Counted from the first letter of the stretch, positions 31,878 through 45,488 are shown. The stretch is DNA of 64,000 nucleotides from Rahnella variigena (GCF_003610915.1 NZ_NSDJ01000001.1:4402001-4466000); one strand, 5' to 3'. The notes: generated by a model from the letters alone, not told the origin. Numbers and translations are program-made.

Positions 31878-32231
31878 TTATTTCTGCGGCATCAGACTGG
31901 CGTAATACGCCGACAAATCACTGATATCCTGATCGGATAATGACGAACTAAAAGCCTGCATCACGCCCGCCTGCCCGCCACTTCTCTCACCTTTCTTATA
32001 AGCATGCAGTGAAAGCGCCAGATAATCGGCATTTTGGCCCGCCAGATTAGGGTAAATTGAATTAACGGCTTTACCCGTTGCGCCATGGCACGCCGCGCAA
32101 CTAACGGATTTTGACTGCCCGTCAGCAATGTTACCGCCTGCCAATGCCGGTAAAGAGATCAGCATTAACGCCACGCTCCCTATTACTGCCCTTATCACTG
32201 TTTTTTCAACGACTGTCACCTGCATCACCAC
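31878..32231 (-). CDS. Class I c-type cytochrome, periplasmic
   Basis: A 117-residue mono-haem cytochrome c of the c553 type. A signal peptide ends at about residue 31 (LISLPALAGG). The haem-binding motif is CAACH (SCAACHGATGK), NLAGQ follows, and a Met suitable as sixth ligand is in GVMQAFSSSLSDQD. It would carry electrons in the periplasm; its partners are unknown. E. coli K-12 has no gene here between rof and tilS. A second ATG two codons on (32225) is possible. Confidence 0.85.
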   Translation of the reverse strand: MVMQVTVVEKTVIRAVIGSVALMLISLPALAGGNIADGQSKSVSCAACHGATGKAVNSIYPNLAGQNADYLALSLHAYKKGERSGGQAGVMQAFSSSLSDQDISDLSAYYASLMPQK

Positions 32232-32275
32232 TCCCCGGGCGAATATGATTCACCCAAATAAACTGTTCTATTCTT

Positions 32276-33622
32276 TTATGGCAGAGCCGACCAGACGATC
32301 TGCCACTGCGCTTCATTATTTTCGGGCTGAGACTGGCGGGTGGTGAACCATCCCGGTGCAGCCATCAGTTGTTCATTGTAATAAATCAATGGAATACGAT
32401 CCCGCTGCCACGGCGGAACGCCCAGCTCAGACCAAAGTTTTTTGGCCTGACGCGCCCGTTCCCGTCCGACTTTTTCGATAACACCGTGCGCCTTAAAACG
32501 CACAGTGACCTTTTCATCAGTGCGGGGCTGGCGGATCACATATTTAGCCGCCTGCAAGGCAGGATCTGGATCGGCCTTCAGATACCCCAGCCAGTCGGGT
32601 AACGTTAATTTCTCAGCTGGATCCCATTGGATCACCACATCTTTCAGTGACTGGAATTCTGGCAATAAATACAAACGCTGGCGAAAACGCCTGATGACCA
32701 AAGAGCCGAGCACTAACTGTGCCTGCGCATCTTCGCGGCTGAGTGCCACCTCGTCCCATATTCTTTGCAGTTGTTCCCGCGAAGGCATCTTTGCACCACA
32801 CGATGCCAGCCAGCGACGCAATAACGCAGAGCGCCTTACTGCCGAAAACGCCTTCAAACCCTCGACTGACAAACTGCCCTCATCGTCAGTTAACGCTGTG
32901 AGCAACTCACTGAGCAATTCATCCAGTAACGTCTCCTGCTCTGCGCAGAGCAAAGCGCTACGGGCTGTAGCCGAGGCAAAATGCGGCCAGCGCTGATAAA
33001 GAGCAGGCAAAATATCGAGTCGCAGAAAATTGCGATCAAAGCGGGCATCCCGGTTACTGTCGTCTTCAATCCAGCTGATCTGAAGCCGTGCCGCACACTC
33101 TTCAAGCTGCTCACGGCTGAGATCCAGCAAAGGCCGTAACAAACGATAACCGTGAACCGAGCTGTCCGCGCTCATCGCGGAAAGACCGGCAGGGCCGCTG
33201 CCACGCTTAAGCGCCAGCATAAAAGTTTCACATTGATCGTTGAGATGCTGCGCGGTCAGTAAGATTTCATTCTCAGCCAGATTGCCGGCAAAAACCTGAT
33301 ACCGCGCCGTTCTCGCGGCGGCTTCGATGCCGCCTTTATGCGCATCGACCTGAACTTTAACGGCGGAAAAAGGAATATTACGTTGATGGCAAAACGCCTG
33401 GCAGTGCGCCATCCAGTCATCGGCAAACTGACTTAATCCGTGGTGAATATGCAGCGCACGCAGTTCGACCTGCGGTAGCGTAGTATCACGTAACTCTGCC
33501 AGCCCGGCCAGCAGGACAGAAGAATCCAGCCCGCCACTGAACGCCACGCAAAGTTTTCGTGCGTCACCGATTTTATGGCGCAGATGCTCAGTCAGAAATG
33601 TCGGGGCAATTCTTGAGTTCAT
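32276..33622 (-). CDS. tilS: tRNA(Ile)-lysidine synthase
   Basis: A 448-residue ATP-dependent ligase that adds lysine to C34 of tRNA-Ile(CAU), changing its decoding from AUG to AUA. The PP-loop SGGLDSS is near residue 30. The central and C-terminal domains that hold the tRNA follow (RNFLRL, FKAHGVIEKVGRERARQAKK, LGVPPWQRDRIPL). The ATG at 33622 is chosen; the frame runs 13 codons further up into yaeR without similarity. Confidence 0.95.
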   Translation of the reverse strand: MNSRIAPTFLTEHLRHKIGDARKLCVAFSGGLDSSVLLAGLAELRDTTLPQVELRALHIHHGLSQFADDWMAHCQAFCHQRNIPFSAVKVQVDAHKGGIEAAARTARYQVFAGNLAENEILLTAQHLNDQCETFMLALKRGSGPAGLSAMSADSSVHGYRLLRPLLDLSREQLEECAARLQISWIEDDSNRDARFDRNFLRLDILPALYQRWPHFASATARSALLCAEQETLLDELLSELLTALTDDEGSLSVEGLKAFSAVRRSALLRRWLASCGAKMPSREQLQRIWDEVALSREDAQAQLVLGSLVIRRFRQRLYLLPEFQSLKDVVIQWDPAEKLTLPDWLGYLKADPDPALQAAKYVIRQPRTDEKVTVRFKAHGVIEKVGRERARQAKKLWSELGVPPWQRDRIPLIYYNEQLMAAPGWFTTRQSQPENNEAQWQIVWSALP

Positions 33623-33629
33623 AGAATAT

Positions 33630-34019
33630 TCAAAGTTCGTACAGTTCCAGCGGTAAACCATCAGGATCGTTAAAGAAGGTGAATTTTTTACCGGTATACG
33701 GATCGATTCTTACCGGTTCACTGACAACACCCGCCGCAGTGAGCGCAGAAATGGACTGTTCGATATCTTCCACGCTGAAAGCAAGATGGCGCAATCCACA
33801 GGCTTCCGGACGAGTTGGTCGTTCCGGTGGTCGCGGGAAGCTAAATAGCTCAATGGTGTACTGACCGTTTAGCGCCAGATCGGCCTTCCAGGAATCACGC
33901 TCTTCACGGTAAAACTCGCCCTGCAACGTGAACCCGAGAATGTCGCAGTAGAAGTGTTTACTGGCCTCATAATCGGAACCAATAATAGCAATGTGATGGA
34001 TCTGGCGAAGATTAAGCAT
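33630..34019 (-). CDS. yaeR: VOC (glyoxalase-like) family protein YaeR
   Basis: A 129-residue vicinal oxygen chelate protein, the same length as E. coli YaeR. Metal-binding positions typical of the fold are visible (the His in IHHIAI, the Glu in YTIELFSF, the His in GLRHLAFS and the Glu in LPLELYEL). Its substrate is not known. The ATG at 34019 has AGGA seven bases upstream; earlier in-frame ATGs are less likely. Seven bases separate it from the tilS start. Confidence 0.9.
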   Translation of the reverse strand: MLNLRQIHHIAIIGSDYEASKHFYCDILGFTLQGEFYREERDSWKADLALNGQYTIELFSFPRPPERPTRPEACGLRHLAFSVEDIEQSISALTAAGVVSEPVRIDPYTGKKFTFFNDPDGLPLELYEL

Positions 34020-34124
34020 AGTCATGTCCTGTTGATTTCTGAGGTGAACGTTACTCAGGCTGTCCGGAGTCGTCAATAAAAAGCCCTCATGATGGACTGA
34101 CCCCATAAAGTTGGACAGTTCATG

Positions 34125-34910
34125 TTAAGCGGCTTTCAGGGCCTGGGTTCGGTATTCTACCGGACTCAGGCCTTTTAATTTCAGGCTTATTCTTTCGTTG
34201 TTGTAGTAATGGATATACCCCTCTATCGCCTCCCTCAGTTCCCTGAGACTCCCGAACTGGCTCAGGTAAAAACACTCCGATTTCAGCGTACCGAAGAAGT
34301 TCTCCATTACAGCATTATCCAGGCAGTTTCCTTTACGCGACATACTTTGCGTTATGCCCTCTGCCTTTAATTTTGCCTGATAGGCTGCCATTCGATACTG
34401 CCAACCCTGATCCGAGTGCAACAACGGGGCATCTTCTGGACTGAGCTTTGCGAACGCATCACGCAGCATGGTATTCACCATTTCCATCACCGGTCTTTCC
34501 GACAGGCTGTATGAGATGATTTCCCGGTTAAAAAGATCGAGAACCGGTGACAGGTACAACTTTTTACCCTGTATCGAGAACTCTGTAACATCCGTAACCC
34601 ACTTTTCGTTGGCTTTTGATGCACTGAAGTCCCGACTCAGGAGGTTGGAGGCTGCCTTGCCCGCTTCCCCTTTCCAGGCGCGATATTTCTTCACCCTGAT
34701 AAGCGACCGGAGCGACACCTCTGCCATCAGCCGCTGTACTGTTTTATGGTTCACCAGCAGCCCCTGCTTTCTCAGTGAGAGCGTGATCCTGCGGTAACCA
34801 TAACGCCCTTTATGATGGTGGTATATCTCTCTGATTTTGTCTTTCAGTCCGGCATGCCTGTCCACTCGCTTCAGCGCGTTCATATTGTGATACCACGTAC
34901 TGCGGGACAT
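34125..34910 (-). CDS. IS3-family transposase OrfB
   Basis: The catalytic part of the transposase, 261 residues from its first ATG. An HTH_21-like segment is followed by the rve integrase core. The DDE triad is Asp107 (VTDVTEF), Asp167 (HSDQGWQY) and Glu203 (NAVMENFFGTLKSE), with 35 residues between the last two as usual. The frame is open upstream to beyond 34976 in the -1 frame of orfA. The active enzyme is probably an OrfAB fusion made by -1 slippage at the A-run near 34974-34978. Confidence 0.92.
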   Translation of the reverse strand: MSRSTWYHNMNALKRVDRHAGLKDKIREIYHHHKGRYGYRRITLSLRKQGLLVNHKTVQRLMAEVSLRSLIRVKKYRAWKGEAGKAASNLLSRDFSASKANEKWVTDVTEFSIQGKKLYLSPVLDLFNREIISYSLSERPVMEMVNTMLRDAFAKLSPEDAPLLHSDQGWQYRMAAYQAKLKAEGITQSMSRKGNCLDNAVMENFFGTLKSECFYLSQFGSLRELREAIEGYIHYYNNERISLKLKGLSPVEYRTQALKAA

Positions 34911-34963
34911 CCCCGCTGCACGCAGAAGGTCACTAAGCGCATAATTACGCCTTAGCTCACTGA

Positions 34964-35488
34964 TTATTGCGGCTTTTTGCCGTTTTTCTCGCTTTGAACT
35001 AAGGCCTTTAGCTTTTTTAGGTAGGCATTCTCTGCACGCAGGTAACGGAGCTCAGCCCGCAGCTCTTCGGGAGATAACTTTTCCAGCGCCTCATCGGTAA
35101 GTGGGGATGCTTTTTTGGGTTTTGTCATGCCTTTGCTCCGGCCGGGTTTTATGCTCAGAAGTCCATTCTCACCAGCGTCTTTGTAGACATTAACCCAGTG
35201 CCGGACGACGGTCTCGTTTGAGATATTAAACCGTGCGGCAGCTTCGCGCATTGAAAGTTCTTCACCGAGAACAGTCCGGACAACAGCAATCCGGAATGCC
35301 GGAGAATGGCGGTCATTTTTCCAGGTAATGCCATCAATACCGTGTAATTGCCAGGCTCTGACCCAGCGACGAACGGATGTTCTTTCGACACCAAAACGTT
35401 CTGCGGTCCGTTGTGTCCCGTCATTGCCGTAGAGGTAATGGCTGACCACAGCCATTCTGGTTTCGAGGGTATATTTTGGCTTCGCCAT
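34964..35488 (-). CDS. IS3-family transposase OrfA
   Basis: A 174-residue DNA-binding protein with two helix-turn-helix units (about residues 15-45 and 70-100), a charged linker, and a leucine-zipper-like end (LRAELRYLRAENAYLKKLKAL). The start chosen is MAKPKYTLE; an earlier ATG lies inside the terminal repeat. Confidence 0.9.
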   Translation of the reverse strand: MAKPKYTLETRMAVVSHYLYGNDGTQRTAERFGVERTSVRRWVRAWQLHGIDGITWKNDRHSPAFRIAVVRTVLGEELSMREAAARFNISNETVVRHWVNVYKDAGENGLLSIKPGRSKGMTKPKKASPLTDEALEKLSPEELRAELRYLRAENAYLKKLKALVQSEKNGKKPQ

Positions 35489-35555
35489 AAAAAACTGCAC
35501 CTTACTCAGTTGGGTGTCCAACTTTTGGGGTGCAGTCCACGAAGAGGGCTGTTTG

Positions 35556-37703
35556 TTACTCCGCTTCCGGAAGTTTTAAGACTTTCACCAGATAGCGTCC
35601 GTCTTCTGTGAGACGCGTTCCATGAATATCGGTTTCAAAGCCGGGATAACGCTCGCCTATTGAGCACAACATAATCAGGAAATCGAGCACCGCGCGGCTT
35701 TCCTCGGTGATCATCTCTCCCGGCATCACCACCGGCACGCCCGGCGGGTAAGGCAGGATCATGTTAGCGGATACTTTGCCGATCAGCTCATCGATATCAC
35801 ATTCATCAATATGGCCGCGAACCTGATGCTGGAACATTTCGTACGGCGTCATTTTCATTTCCGGCAGCACATCAAAGGCTTCCAGCATTAACCGCGGCAA
35901 GTCGTGGCGGACGATCAGCTTGTGGATCCCCTGCGCCAGATCCTGAATTCGCATATTGCGGTAGAAATCAGGATCTTCCGCATAGAGATCTGGCAGCATA
36001 TTCTTGACCCGCAAATTGAGATCATAACTGCGTTTAAAATCGGTCAGTCCGCGCATCAGGCTCATAGATTTGGTTTTATCAATGCCGATACTGAACAGGA
36101 AAAGCAGATTGTAGGGGCCGGTTTTTTCCACCACCACGCCGCGCTCATCCAGGAATTTCGCCACTAACGCAGCCGGGATCCCTTCCTCTTCAAGCTTACC
36201 CATTTCATTCATGCCGGGTGTCAGGATGGTCACTTTGATCGGATCCAGATACATATGATCGGTATCGGCGTTGGCAAAACCGTGCCAGTTTTGATCCGGA
36301 TCCAGCGGCCAGCATTCAGCTTCATCAATATGTTCGGGCTGCCAGATATCGAAGAACCAGCCGTCAGTCTCTTCGCGAAGCCTTTGGATCTCTTTACGAA
36401 AATGCAGCGCACGTTCAACTGATCGGTTGATCAGACGTCGGCCGGGGTTCCCGCGCAACATCGCCGCTGCGGTTTCCGCCGAAGCAACAATACCGTAGTT
36501 TGGCGAGGTGGTGGTGTGCATCATGTAGGCTTCATTAAACGTGCTTTCGTTATAATCGCCCTTAATATGAATCATCGAAGCCTGCGAGAAAGCGGCCAGC
36601 AATTTGTGCGTCGACTGCGTTTCATAGATGACTTTTCCCGGGATCCGTTCCCCGCTCATTCCGCTTTTGCCATCATAAATCGGATGGAAGTTGGTATACG
36701 GCACCCATGCGGAATCAAAATGAATCGACGGAACATCCAGCGTGTTCTTAATGTAATCGGTGTTGTACAACAAGCCATCGTAGGTGGAATTGGTGATGAC
36801 GGCATGAACCGGCCAGGTAGCATTCGCGGTCTGGGCAATTTTCTCTTCGATGCTTTCGCGGGTGAATTCACGCTGCGGGATACCACCAAGAATGCCGTAA
36901 GCATTGCGGTTCGGCCGCAAATAGACCGGCACGATATTAGTCATCATCATCAGGTGCGCGAGTGATTTATGACAGTTACGGTCAATCAGCACCGTGCTCC
37001 CTGCCGGTGCCGCATACATGCCGACAATTTTGTTCGCCGTCGAGGTACCATTGGTAACGATATAACTCTGTTCAGAGCCAAACGTCCGCGCGATATATTC
37101 TTCGGCCTCAAGATGCGGGCCGGTATGATCGAGCAAAGAACCCAGCTCAGTTACCGAAATCGACACATCCGCTTTCAGCGTTTTAGCGCCGAAAAAATCA
37201 TAGAATAGCGTTCCCACCGGACTTTTCAAAAAAGCCGTACCGGCCATATGCCCGGGTGTACAGAAGGTGTATTTCCCTTCTTCCACATAGGTGAATAACG
37301 CTTTTGTCAGCGGCGGCGTGATCGTATCGATATATTCATCGGTGTACTGACGGACGCGTTTGGCAATGTCATCGGCGGCACTCAGCGCATATTCAAAGAA
37401 ATACAGCACCATGCGCATTTCATTGACGTCAACGTCCAGCGTCGAATGCGTATTGATGAAAGCATAAAGCGGCAGGTATTCATTTAGTTCGTTTATTTCG
37501 GTACACAACTCTTCGCTATGCTGATCCCAGTCGAAAATTGCGCCGCAGATCCGCGCATTATTTTCGATGAGTTTAAGTAAGTCAGCCCGGTCACGCGGAT
37601 AAATTATCTGAAACCCAAGAAGCGTCAGTGCGCTATCCAGTTCGCGGATTGGCTCCTCTTTGTAGTAAGCCCCTTCCGGGCGCATGATAGCGATAATATT
37701 CAT
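35556..37703 (-). CDS. ldcC: Lysine decarboxylase, constitutive type
   Basis: A 715-residue PLP enzyme that turns lysine into cadaverine and CO2, consuming a proton. It has the fold-type I layout: an N-terminal wing domain, the core with TPGHM near residue 150 and the PLP lysine in ETQSTHKLLAA (about residue 367), and a C-terminal domain. It follows accA as ldcC does in E. coli; the acid-induced cadA with cadB and cadC lies elsewhere there. It is 211 bases from accA with a terminator between, so it likely has its own promoter. Confidence 0.94.
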   Translation of the reverse strand: MNIIAIMRPEGAYYKEEPIRELDSALTLLGFQIIYPRDRADLLKLIENNARICGAIFDWDQHSEELCTEINELNEYLPLYAFINTHSTLDVDVNEMRMVLYFFEYALSAADDIAKRVRQYTDEYIDTITPPLTKALFTYVEEGKYTFCTPGHMAGTAFLKSPVGTLFYDFFGAKTLKADVSISVTELGSLLDHTGPHLEAEEYIARTFGSEQSYIVTNGTSTANKIVGMYAAPAGSTVLIDRNCHKSLAHLMMMTNIVPVYLRPNRNAYGILGGIPQREFTRESIEEKIAQTANATWPVHAVITNSTYDGLLYNTDYIKNTLDVPSIHFDSAWVPYTNFHPIYDGKSGMSGERIPGKVIYETQSTHKLLAAFSQASMIHIKGDYNESTFNEAYMMHTTTSPNYGIVASAETAAAMLRGNPGRRLINRSVERALHFRKEIQRLREETDGWFFDIWQPEHIDEAECWPLDPDQNWHGFANADTDHMYLDPIKVTILTPGMNEMGKLEEEGIPAALVAKFLDERGVVVEKTGPYNLLFLFSIGIDKTKSMSLMRGLTDFKRSYDLNLRVKNMLPDLYAEDPDFYRNMRIQDLAQGIHKLIVRHDLPRLMLEAFDVLPEMKMTPYEMFQHQVRGHIDECDIDELIGKVSANMILPYPPGVPVVMPGEMITEESRAVLDFLIMLCSIGERYPGFETDIHGTRLTEDGRYLVKVLKLPEAE

Positions 37704-37870
37704 CTGACAAATCCTTCTGTTGTTTTTCTCTCAGGTATTAATAGAAACACGGTTGCTCGCTGCTGTGTACCCTTTGTGGGTGAGTTTAGGGTAAAACGGG
37801 AAGACTTTAAGATTACATGTAAGATTGCAGGAAAAATCGGGCGTGAAATAAGCGGGAAAACAGGCAATAA

Positions 37871-37898
37871 AAAAGGCCATGCATAAGCATGGCCTTTT
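37871..37898 (-). terminator. Terminator of accA
   Basis: A 12-base perfect stem AAAAGGCCATGC/GCATGGCCTTTT with a four-base loop and T-run, 16 bases after the accA stop. It separates the supercluster from ldcC. Confidence 0.9.
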
Positions 37899-37914
37899 CA
37901 AAATCACTCGCAAA

Positions 37915-38874
37915 TCAGCAGTAACCGTAAGTCATCAGACGCTGATAACGGCGGTTGCGCAGTTCTTCAGTGCTGAGAACATCCAGATCGCTGAGATCAG
38001 CTTCCAGTTGCGCACGCAGAGAAGCGGCCATGGCTTCCACGTTGCGGTGAGCGCCACCCAAAGGTTCCGGGATCACAGAGTCGATCAGTTTCAGCTCTTT
38101 CAGACGCGGCGCAACAATACCCATTGCTTCCGCAGCCAGAGGCGCTTTATCCGCGCTCTTCCACAAGATAGATGCACATCCTTCCGGTGAAATGACCGAA
38201 TAGGTGCTGTATTGCAGCATGTTAACTTTGTCGCCAACGCCGATCGCCAGTGCGCCACCGGAACCACCTTCACCGATAACGGTGCAGATAACCGGAACAT
38301 TCAGGCGGGACATTTCGCGCAGGTTACGGGCGATAGCTTCAGACTGACCACGTTCTTCAGCGCCAACACCAGGATAAGCACCCGGAGTGTCGATAAAGGT
38401 GATGATTGGCAGTTTGAAACGTTCTGCCATTTCCATCAGGCGTAACGCTTTGCGATACCCTTCAGGTGCAGGCATACCGAAGTTACGACGAATCTTCTCT
38501 TTGGTTTCACGGCCTTTTTGATGACCAATGATCATCACGGCACGTTCACCTAAACGGGCGATACCGCCAACGATAGCTTTATCGTCTGCAAAGGCACGGT
38601 CACCTGCGAGTTCATCAAAATCGGTAAAGATATGTTTGATGTAATCCAGGGTGTAAGGGCGACGAGGATGGCGCGCCAGTTGGGCAATTTGCCAGGCACC
38701 CAGATCAGAGAAAATCTTACGGGTCAGTTCAACGCTCTTTTCGCGCAAGCGTGCAACTTCTTCGTCCAGATTAATATCTAATTTTTCGTCTTGACGGCTG
38801 ACTGCAGTCAGCGAGTCAATTTTCGCTTCCAGTTCCGCAATCGGCTGTTCAAAATCAAGAAAATTCAGACTCAT
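37915..38874 (-). CDS. accA: Acetyl-CoA carboxylase carboxyltransferase, alpha subunit
   Basis: A 319-residue subunit that, with AccD, moves the carboxyl group from biotin to acetyl-CoA to give malonyl-CoA. Its length equals E. coli AccA. The crotonase-like core is seen in [22 protein letters not shown] and [15 protein letters not shown]. It starts 12 bases after dnaE. Malonyl-CoA feeds both fatty acids and the aryl polyene chain. Confidence 0.97.
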   Translation of the reverse strand: MSLNFLDFEQPIAELEAKIDSLTAVSRQDEKLDINLDEEVARLREKSVELTRKIFSDLGAWQIAQLARHPRRPYTLDYIKHIFTDFDELAGDRAFADDKAIVGGIARLGERAVMIIGHQKGRETKEKIRRNFGMPAPEGYRKALRLMEMAERFKLPIITFIDTPGAYPGVGAEERGQSEAIARNLREMSRLNVPVICTVIGEGGSGGALAIGVGDKVNMLQYSTYSVISPEGCASILWKSADKAPLAAEAMGIVAPRLKELKLIDSVIPEPLGGAHRNVEAMAASLRAQLEADLSDLDVLSTEELRNRRYQRLMTYGYC

Positions 38875-38886
38875 AGCATTCCTATT

Positions 38887-42369
<3,483 letters not shown>

Positions 42370-42439
42370 ATCCAGAGTCCAGAAATGAGTGAATTAAGGG
42401 TTGTATACCCCGCAAAACGGGGCAGGAACAAGTGATGCG

Positions 42440-43036
42440 TTATGCCAGCCCGAGCGCGCGTTTCACCGGAGAGAAACTGCGTCGGTGATGTGCTGTTGCT
42501 CCAAGGCGGGCAAGGCTTTCGAGATGCACCGGCGTCGGGTAACCTTTGTGCTTCGCAAAACCATATTCAGGGAACTGAAGATCCAGTTCAACCATTTCGC
42601 GATCGCGGGTGACTTTAGCCAGAATTGAAGCCGCGCTGATTTCAGCGACTTTGCTGTCCCCTTTCACGACCGCCTGTGACGCCATCGGAAGTTTAGGGCA
42701 GCGGTTGCCATCAATCAGCACCATATCAGGCGTGATACCTAAACCAGCAACCGCTCTTTGCATGGCCAGCATGGTGGCATGCAGAATATTCAGTTCATCG
42801 ATTTCATGGGGTTCAGCGCGGCCGAGGCTCCAGGCCAGCGCTTTCTCTTTTATTTCGATGTACAACGCCTCACGACGCTTTTCAGACAGTTTTTTAGAAT
42901 CCGCCAGGCCTTTAATCGGATTGGCCGGATCGAGGATCACAGCAGCTGTCACTACAGCGCCCACTAACGGGCCGCGTCCCACTTCATCCACACCCGCGAT
43001 ACAGACGGCCTGTGGATAGATAAATACATCGCTCAT
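42440..43036 (-). CDS. rnhB: Ribonuclease HII
   Basis: A 198-residue enzyme that cuts RNA in RNA-DNA hybrids and removes single ribonucleotides. The catalytic DEDD residues are seen in [13 protein letters not shown] and further along in LIDGN and the DREM region. Its ATG overlaps the lpxB stop by four bases. Confidence 0.96.
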   Translation of the reverse strand: MSDVFIYPQAVCIAGVDEVGRGPLVGAVVTAAVILDPANPIKGLADSKKLSEKRREALYIEIKEKALAWSLGRAEPHEIDELNILHATMLAMQRAVAGLGITPDMVLIDGNRCPKLPMASQAVVKGDSKVAEISAASILAKVTRDREMVELDLQFPEYGFAKHKGYPTPVHLESLARLGATAHHRRSFSPVKRALGLA

Positions 43037-44181
43037 CGGTTTGCCAGCTCCATGACGGCCTGAGCAGCCTGTTCGTCTGCATCACGGCGAATACTTTCAT
43101 GCAGTTCAAGGAACGTTTCACGCAGCGCGTGGCTTTTCTCTCCGCCAGCCAGTAAAGGCAGCAAGGCAGCAGAAAGCTTTTCAGGCACACATTCGGTTTG
43201 CAGTAATTCAGTGACGATTTCGCGTCTTGCCAGCAGGTTGGGCAACGAAACATACGGCGTTTTCACCAGACGCTCAGCCAGCCAGAACGTGGAAGGTTTC
43301 ATGCGATAACCCACCACCATTGGGCATTTCGCCAGCATACATTCGAGTGCAGCCGTCCCTGAAGCCAGCAATGCCGCATCACTGGCAATCATCGCTTCCC
43401 GGCCTTTGCCATCGAGCAAGTGAGCAGGCAAATCAGGTGCAATTTCAGCCTTGATACGCTCGAACTGCTCGCGTCGTTTCGCATTCACCAGCGGGACAAC
43501 GATATGCAAATCAGGATAGGTTTGTCGCAGTTGCAACGCGGTTTTCAGGAAATCTGCGCTGAGCATTTCCACTTCCGCATGACGACTCCCCGGCAATAAC
43601 GCCAGGCAATGAACATCTTCAGGGATCCCCAACGCCAGACGTGCCGCCTGTTTGTCAGGATGCAACGGCATCGCATCAGCCATGGTATGGCCAATGAAAC
43701 GGCAGGGAACATTGAATTTGTCATAGAACGCTTTTTCGAAGGGCAGGAATGCCAGGACTAAATCTGTCGCTTTGCCGATTTTGAAAACGCGCTTTTGTCG
43801 CCAGGCCCAGACAGACGGGCTGACATAATGAATCGTGCGGATACCACGCTGTTTTAAGCGGCCTTCCAGAGTGATGTTAAAGTCCGGGGCATCGATGCCC
43901 ACAAACACATCAGGCCGGAGTTCGCTAAAACGTTGGGTCAGATCTTTGCGGATTTTCAACAGGCGTGGCAGCCGTTCAAGCACTTCCACCACGCCCATCA
44001 CCGCCAGTTCTTCCATTTCGTACCAGGCTTCGCATCCTTCAGCCTGCATCAGCGGGCCTGCGACACCCACAAAACGGGCATCAGGATGATGCTTTTTTAA
44101 GGCTCGAATTAACCCGGCGCCAAGAATGTCACCGGACGTTTCACCGGCCACCAGGCCAATTGTCAGAACAGGCTTTTGCAT
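43033..44181 (-). CDS. lpxB: Lipid-A-disaccharide synthase
   Basis: A 382-residue family 19 glycosyltransferase that joins lipid X and UDP-diacylglucosamine to form the lipid A disaccharide. Conserved blocks are [36 protein letters not shown] and MVVGYRMKP. It lies 18 bases after lpxA. Confidence 0.97.
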   Translation of the reverse strand: MQKPVLTIGLVAGETSGDILGAGLIRALKKHHPDARFVGVAGPLMQAEGCEAWYEMEELAVMGVVEVLERLPRLLKIRKDLTQRFSELRPDVFVGIDAPDFNITLEGRLKQRGIRTIHYVSPSVWAWRQKRVFKIGKATDLVLAFLPFEKAFYDKFNVPCRFIGHTMADAMPLHPDKQAARLALGIPEDVHCLALLPGSRHAEVEMLSADFLKTALQLRQTYPDLHIVVPLVNAKRREQFERIKAEIAPDLPAHLLDGKGREAMIASDAALLASGTAALECMLAKCPMVVGYRMKPSTFWLAERLVKTPYVSLPNLLARREIVTELLQTECVPEKLSAALLPLLAGGEKSHALRETFLELHESIRRDADEQAAQAVMELANR

Positions 44182-44199
44182 TGTTTTCCGTAGCGCAGA

Positions 44200-44988
44200 T
44201 CAGCGGATAATGCCGCGTGTTGAGCGGGCAAAAAAATCACTGAAGGGTTTAGCTTTCGGGAATTCAGCCGCAATTGCAGCGATTTCCGGCTGGGCTTCTT
44301 CCAACGTTTTACCGCTGCGATACAGTAATTTATAGGCATTGCGGATAGCATGCAGATCGGCTTTTTCGAAACCACGGCGCTTAAGCCCTTCGATATTGAT
44401 ACCGAAAGGTGTAGCGTGGTTACCCTGCGCAATCACAAACGGAGGAACGTCCTGAGCAACGCCGGAACATCCACCCACCATGACATGCGCGCCGATAATA
44501 CAGAACTGATGCACCGCCGTCATACCGCCAATGATCGCAAAATCATCAACTTCAACGTGACCACCGAGGGTCGCGTTGTTCGCCAGAATACAGCGATTAC
44601 CAATGACGCAATCGTGAGCAATGTGCGCGTTAACCATTAACAGATTATCGCTGCCCACTTTTGTCAGGCCACCGCCCTGAACGGTACCACGATGAATGGT
44701 AACGCTCTCACGAATATTGTTGCGATCGCCGACCTCAACGCGTGTGGGTTCACCGGCATATTTCAGATCCTGGTTAATTTCACCAATGGAAACGAACTGG
44801 AATATGCGGTTATCGCAACCAATTTTGGTCACGCCATTAATCACTACGTGTGATTTAAGCTCAGTACCTTCACCAATTTCTACCTGGGATCCCACGTAGC
44901 AGAAAGGACCGATATGGACTCCGGCGCCAATCACGGCACCGTCTTCAACAATAGCGCTTGGATGAATAAAGGCGGTTTTATCAATCAT
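44200..44988 (-). CDS. lpxA: UDP-N-acetylglucosamine acyltransferase
   Basis: A 262-residue left-handed beta-helix trimer that starts lipid A synthesis by adding 3-hydroxymyristate to UDP-GlcNAc. Hexapeptide repeats fill the first 190 residues. The catalytic His is in [12 protein letters not shown] (about 125). It begins three bases after fabZ. Confidence 0.97.
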   Translation of the reverse strand: MIDKTAFIHPSAIVEDGAVIGAGVHIGPFCYVGSQVEIGEGTELKSHVVINGVTKIGCDNRIFQFVSIGEINQDLKYAGEPTRVEVGDRNNIRESVTIHRGTVQGGGLTKVGSDNLLMVNAHIAHDCVIGNRCILANNATLGGHVEVDDFAIIGGMTAVHQFCIIGAHVMVGGCSGVAQDVPPFVIAQGNHATPFGINIEGLKRRGFEKADLHAIRNAYKLLYRSGKTLEEAQPEIAAIAAEFPKAKPFSDFFARSTRGIIR

Positions 44989-44991
44989 GTA

Positions 44992-45447
44992 TTAAGACTC
45001 CCGGCGACGGGCGCACATCATTGATGCCTCGCAAGCTATCTCACCATCAACTTTCGCGACACCTTTGAAACGAGCAACGCCACGACGCTCTTTAATGAAT
45101 TCAACTTCCAGAACCATCTGGTCACCCGGCAAGACCGGACGTTTAAAGCGTGCATCGTCGATTGCTGCAAAGTAATACAATTCGCCCGGTTCCAGTTTTC
45201 CTACGCTTTTAAACGCCAGAATACCGGTGGCCTGAGCCATCGCTTCCAGAATCAAAACGCCTGGAAAAATAGGTTTACCCGGGAAATGCCCCTGGAAGAA
45301 CGGTTCGTTAAAAGAAACGTTTTTCACGGCGCGCAAAAATTTCCCTTTTTCAAAGTCCAGCACGCGGTCAACCAGCAAGAACGGGTAACGGTGCGGCAAT
45401 AAATCCAGTATCTCTTCAATACGCAGAGTATGAGTGTCAGTAGTCAA
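44992..45447 (-). CDS. fabZ: 3-hydroxyacyl-ACP dehydratase FabZ, TTG start
   Basis: A 151-residue hotdog dehydratase of fatty acid synthesis. The catalytic His is in [12 protein letters not shown] (about 54) and the Glu in LILEAMAQ (about 68). I chose the TTG start at 45447: AGGAAGAG stands just upstream and the protein then matches E. coli FabZ (which also uses TTG) end to end. An ATG start 14 codons upstream would place that ribosome site inside the gene. Confidence 0.95.
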   Translation of the reverse strand: MTTDTHTLRIEEILDLLPHRYPFLLVDRVLDFEKGKFLRAVKNVSFNEPFFQGHFPGKPIFPGVLILEAMAQATGILAFKSVGKLEPGELYYFAAIDDARFKRPVLPGDQMVLEVEFIKERRGVARFKGVAKVDGEIACEASMMCARRRES

Positions 45448-45488
45448 AATACTCTTCCTGTCTATAAAAACTGATGGCATCAATAACA

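Larger units (their letters stand above)
34093..35539 (-). mobile_element. IS3-family insertion sequence (IS150 group), 1,447 bases
   Basis: Two reading frames, orfA and orfB, in the IS3 arrangement between imperfect terminal inverted repeats of 25 bases, 21 of which match. Each end begins TGGACTG and the repeat ends in AGTTGGACA. The left flank ends ...TGA and the right begins CGA, so any three-base target duplication has one mismatch. The ends and both frames are intact, so it may still be mobile through frameshifting. Confidence 0.9.
34077..35550 (-). terminator. ldcC terminator split by the insertion sequence
   Basis: GAGGGCT stands at 35544-35550 and AGCCCTC at 34082-34088, with the T-run on the minus strand beyond the latter. 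Joined, they would form a 7-base stem with a short loop and T tail after ldcC. The insertion sequence lies exactly between the arms. Confidence 0.75.
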
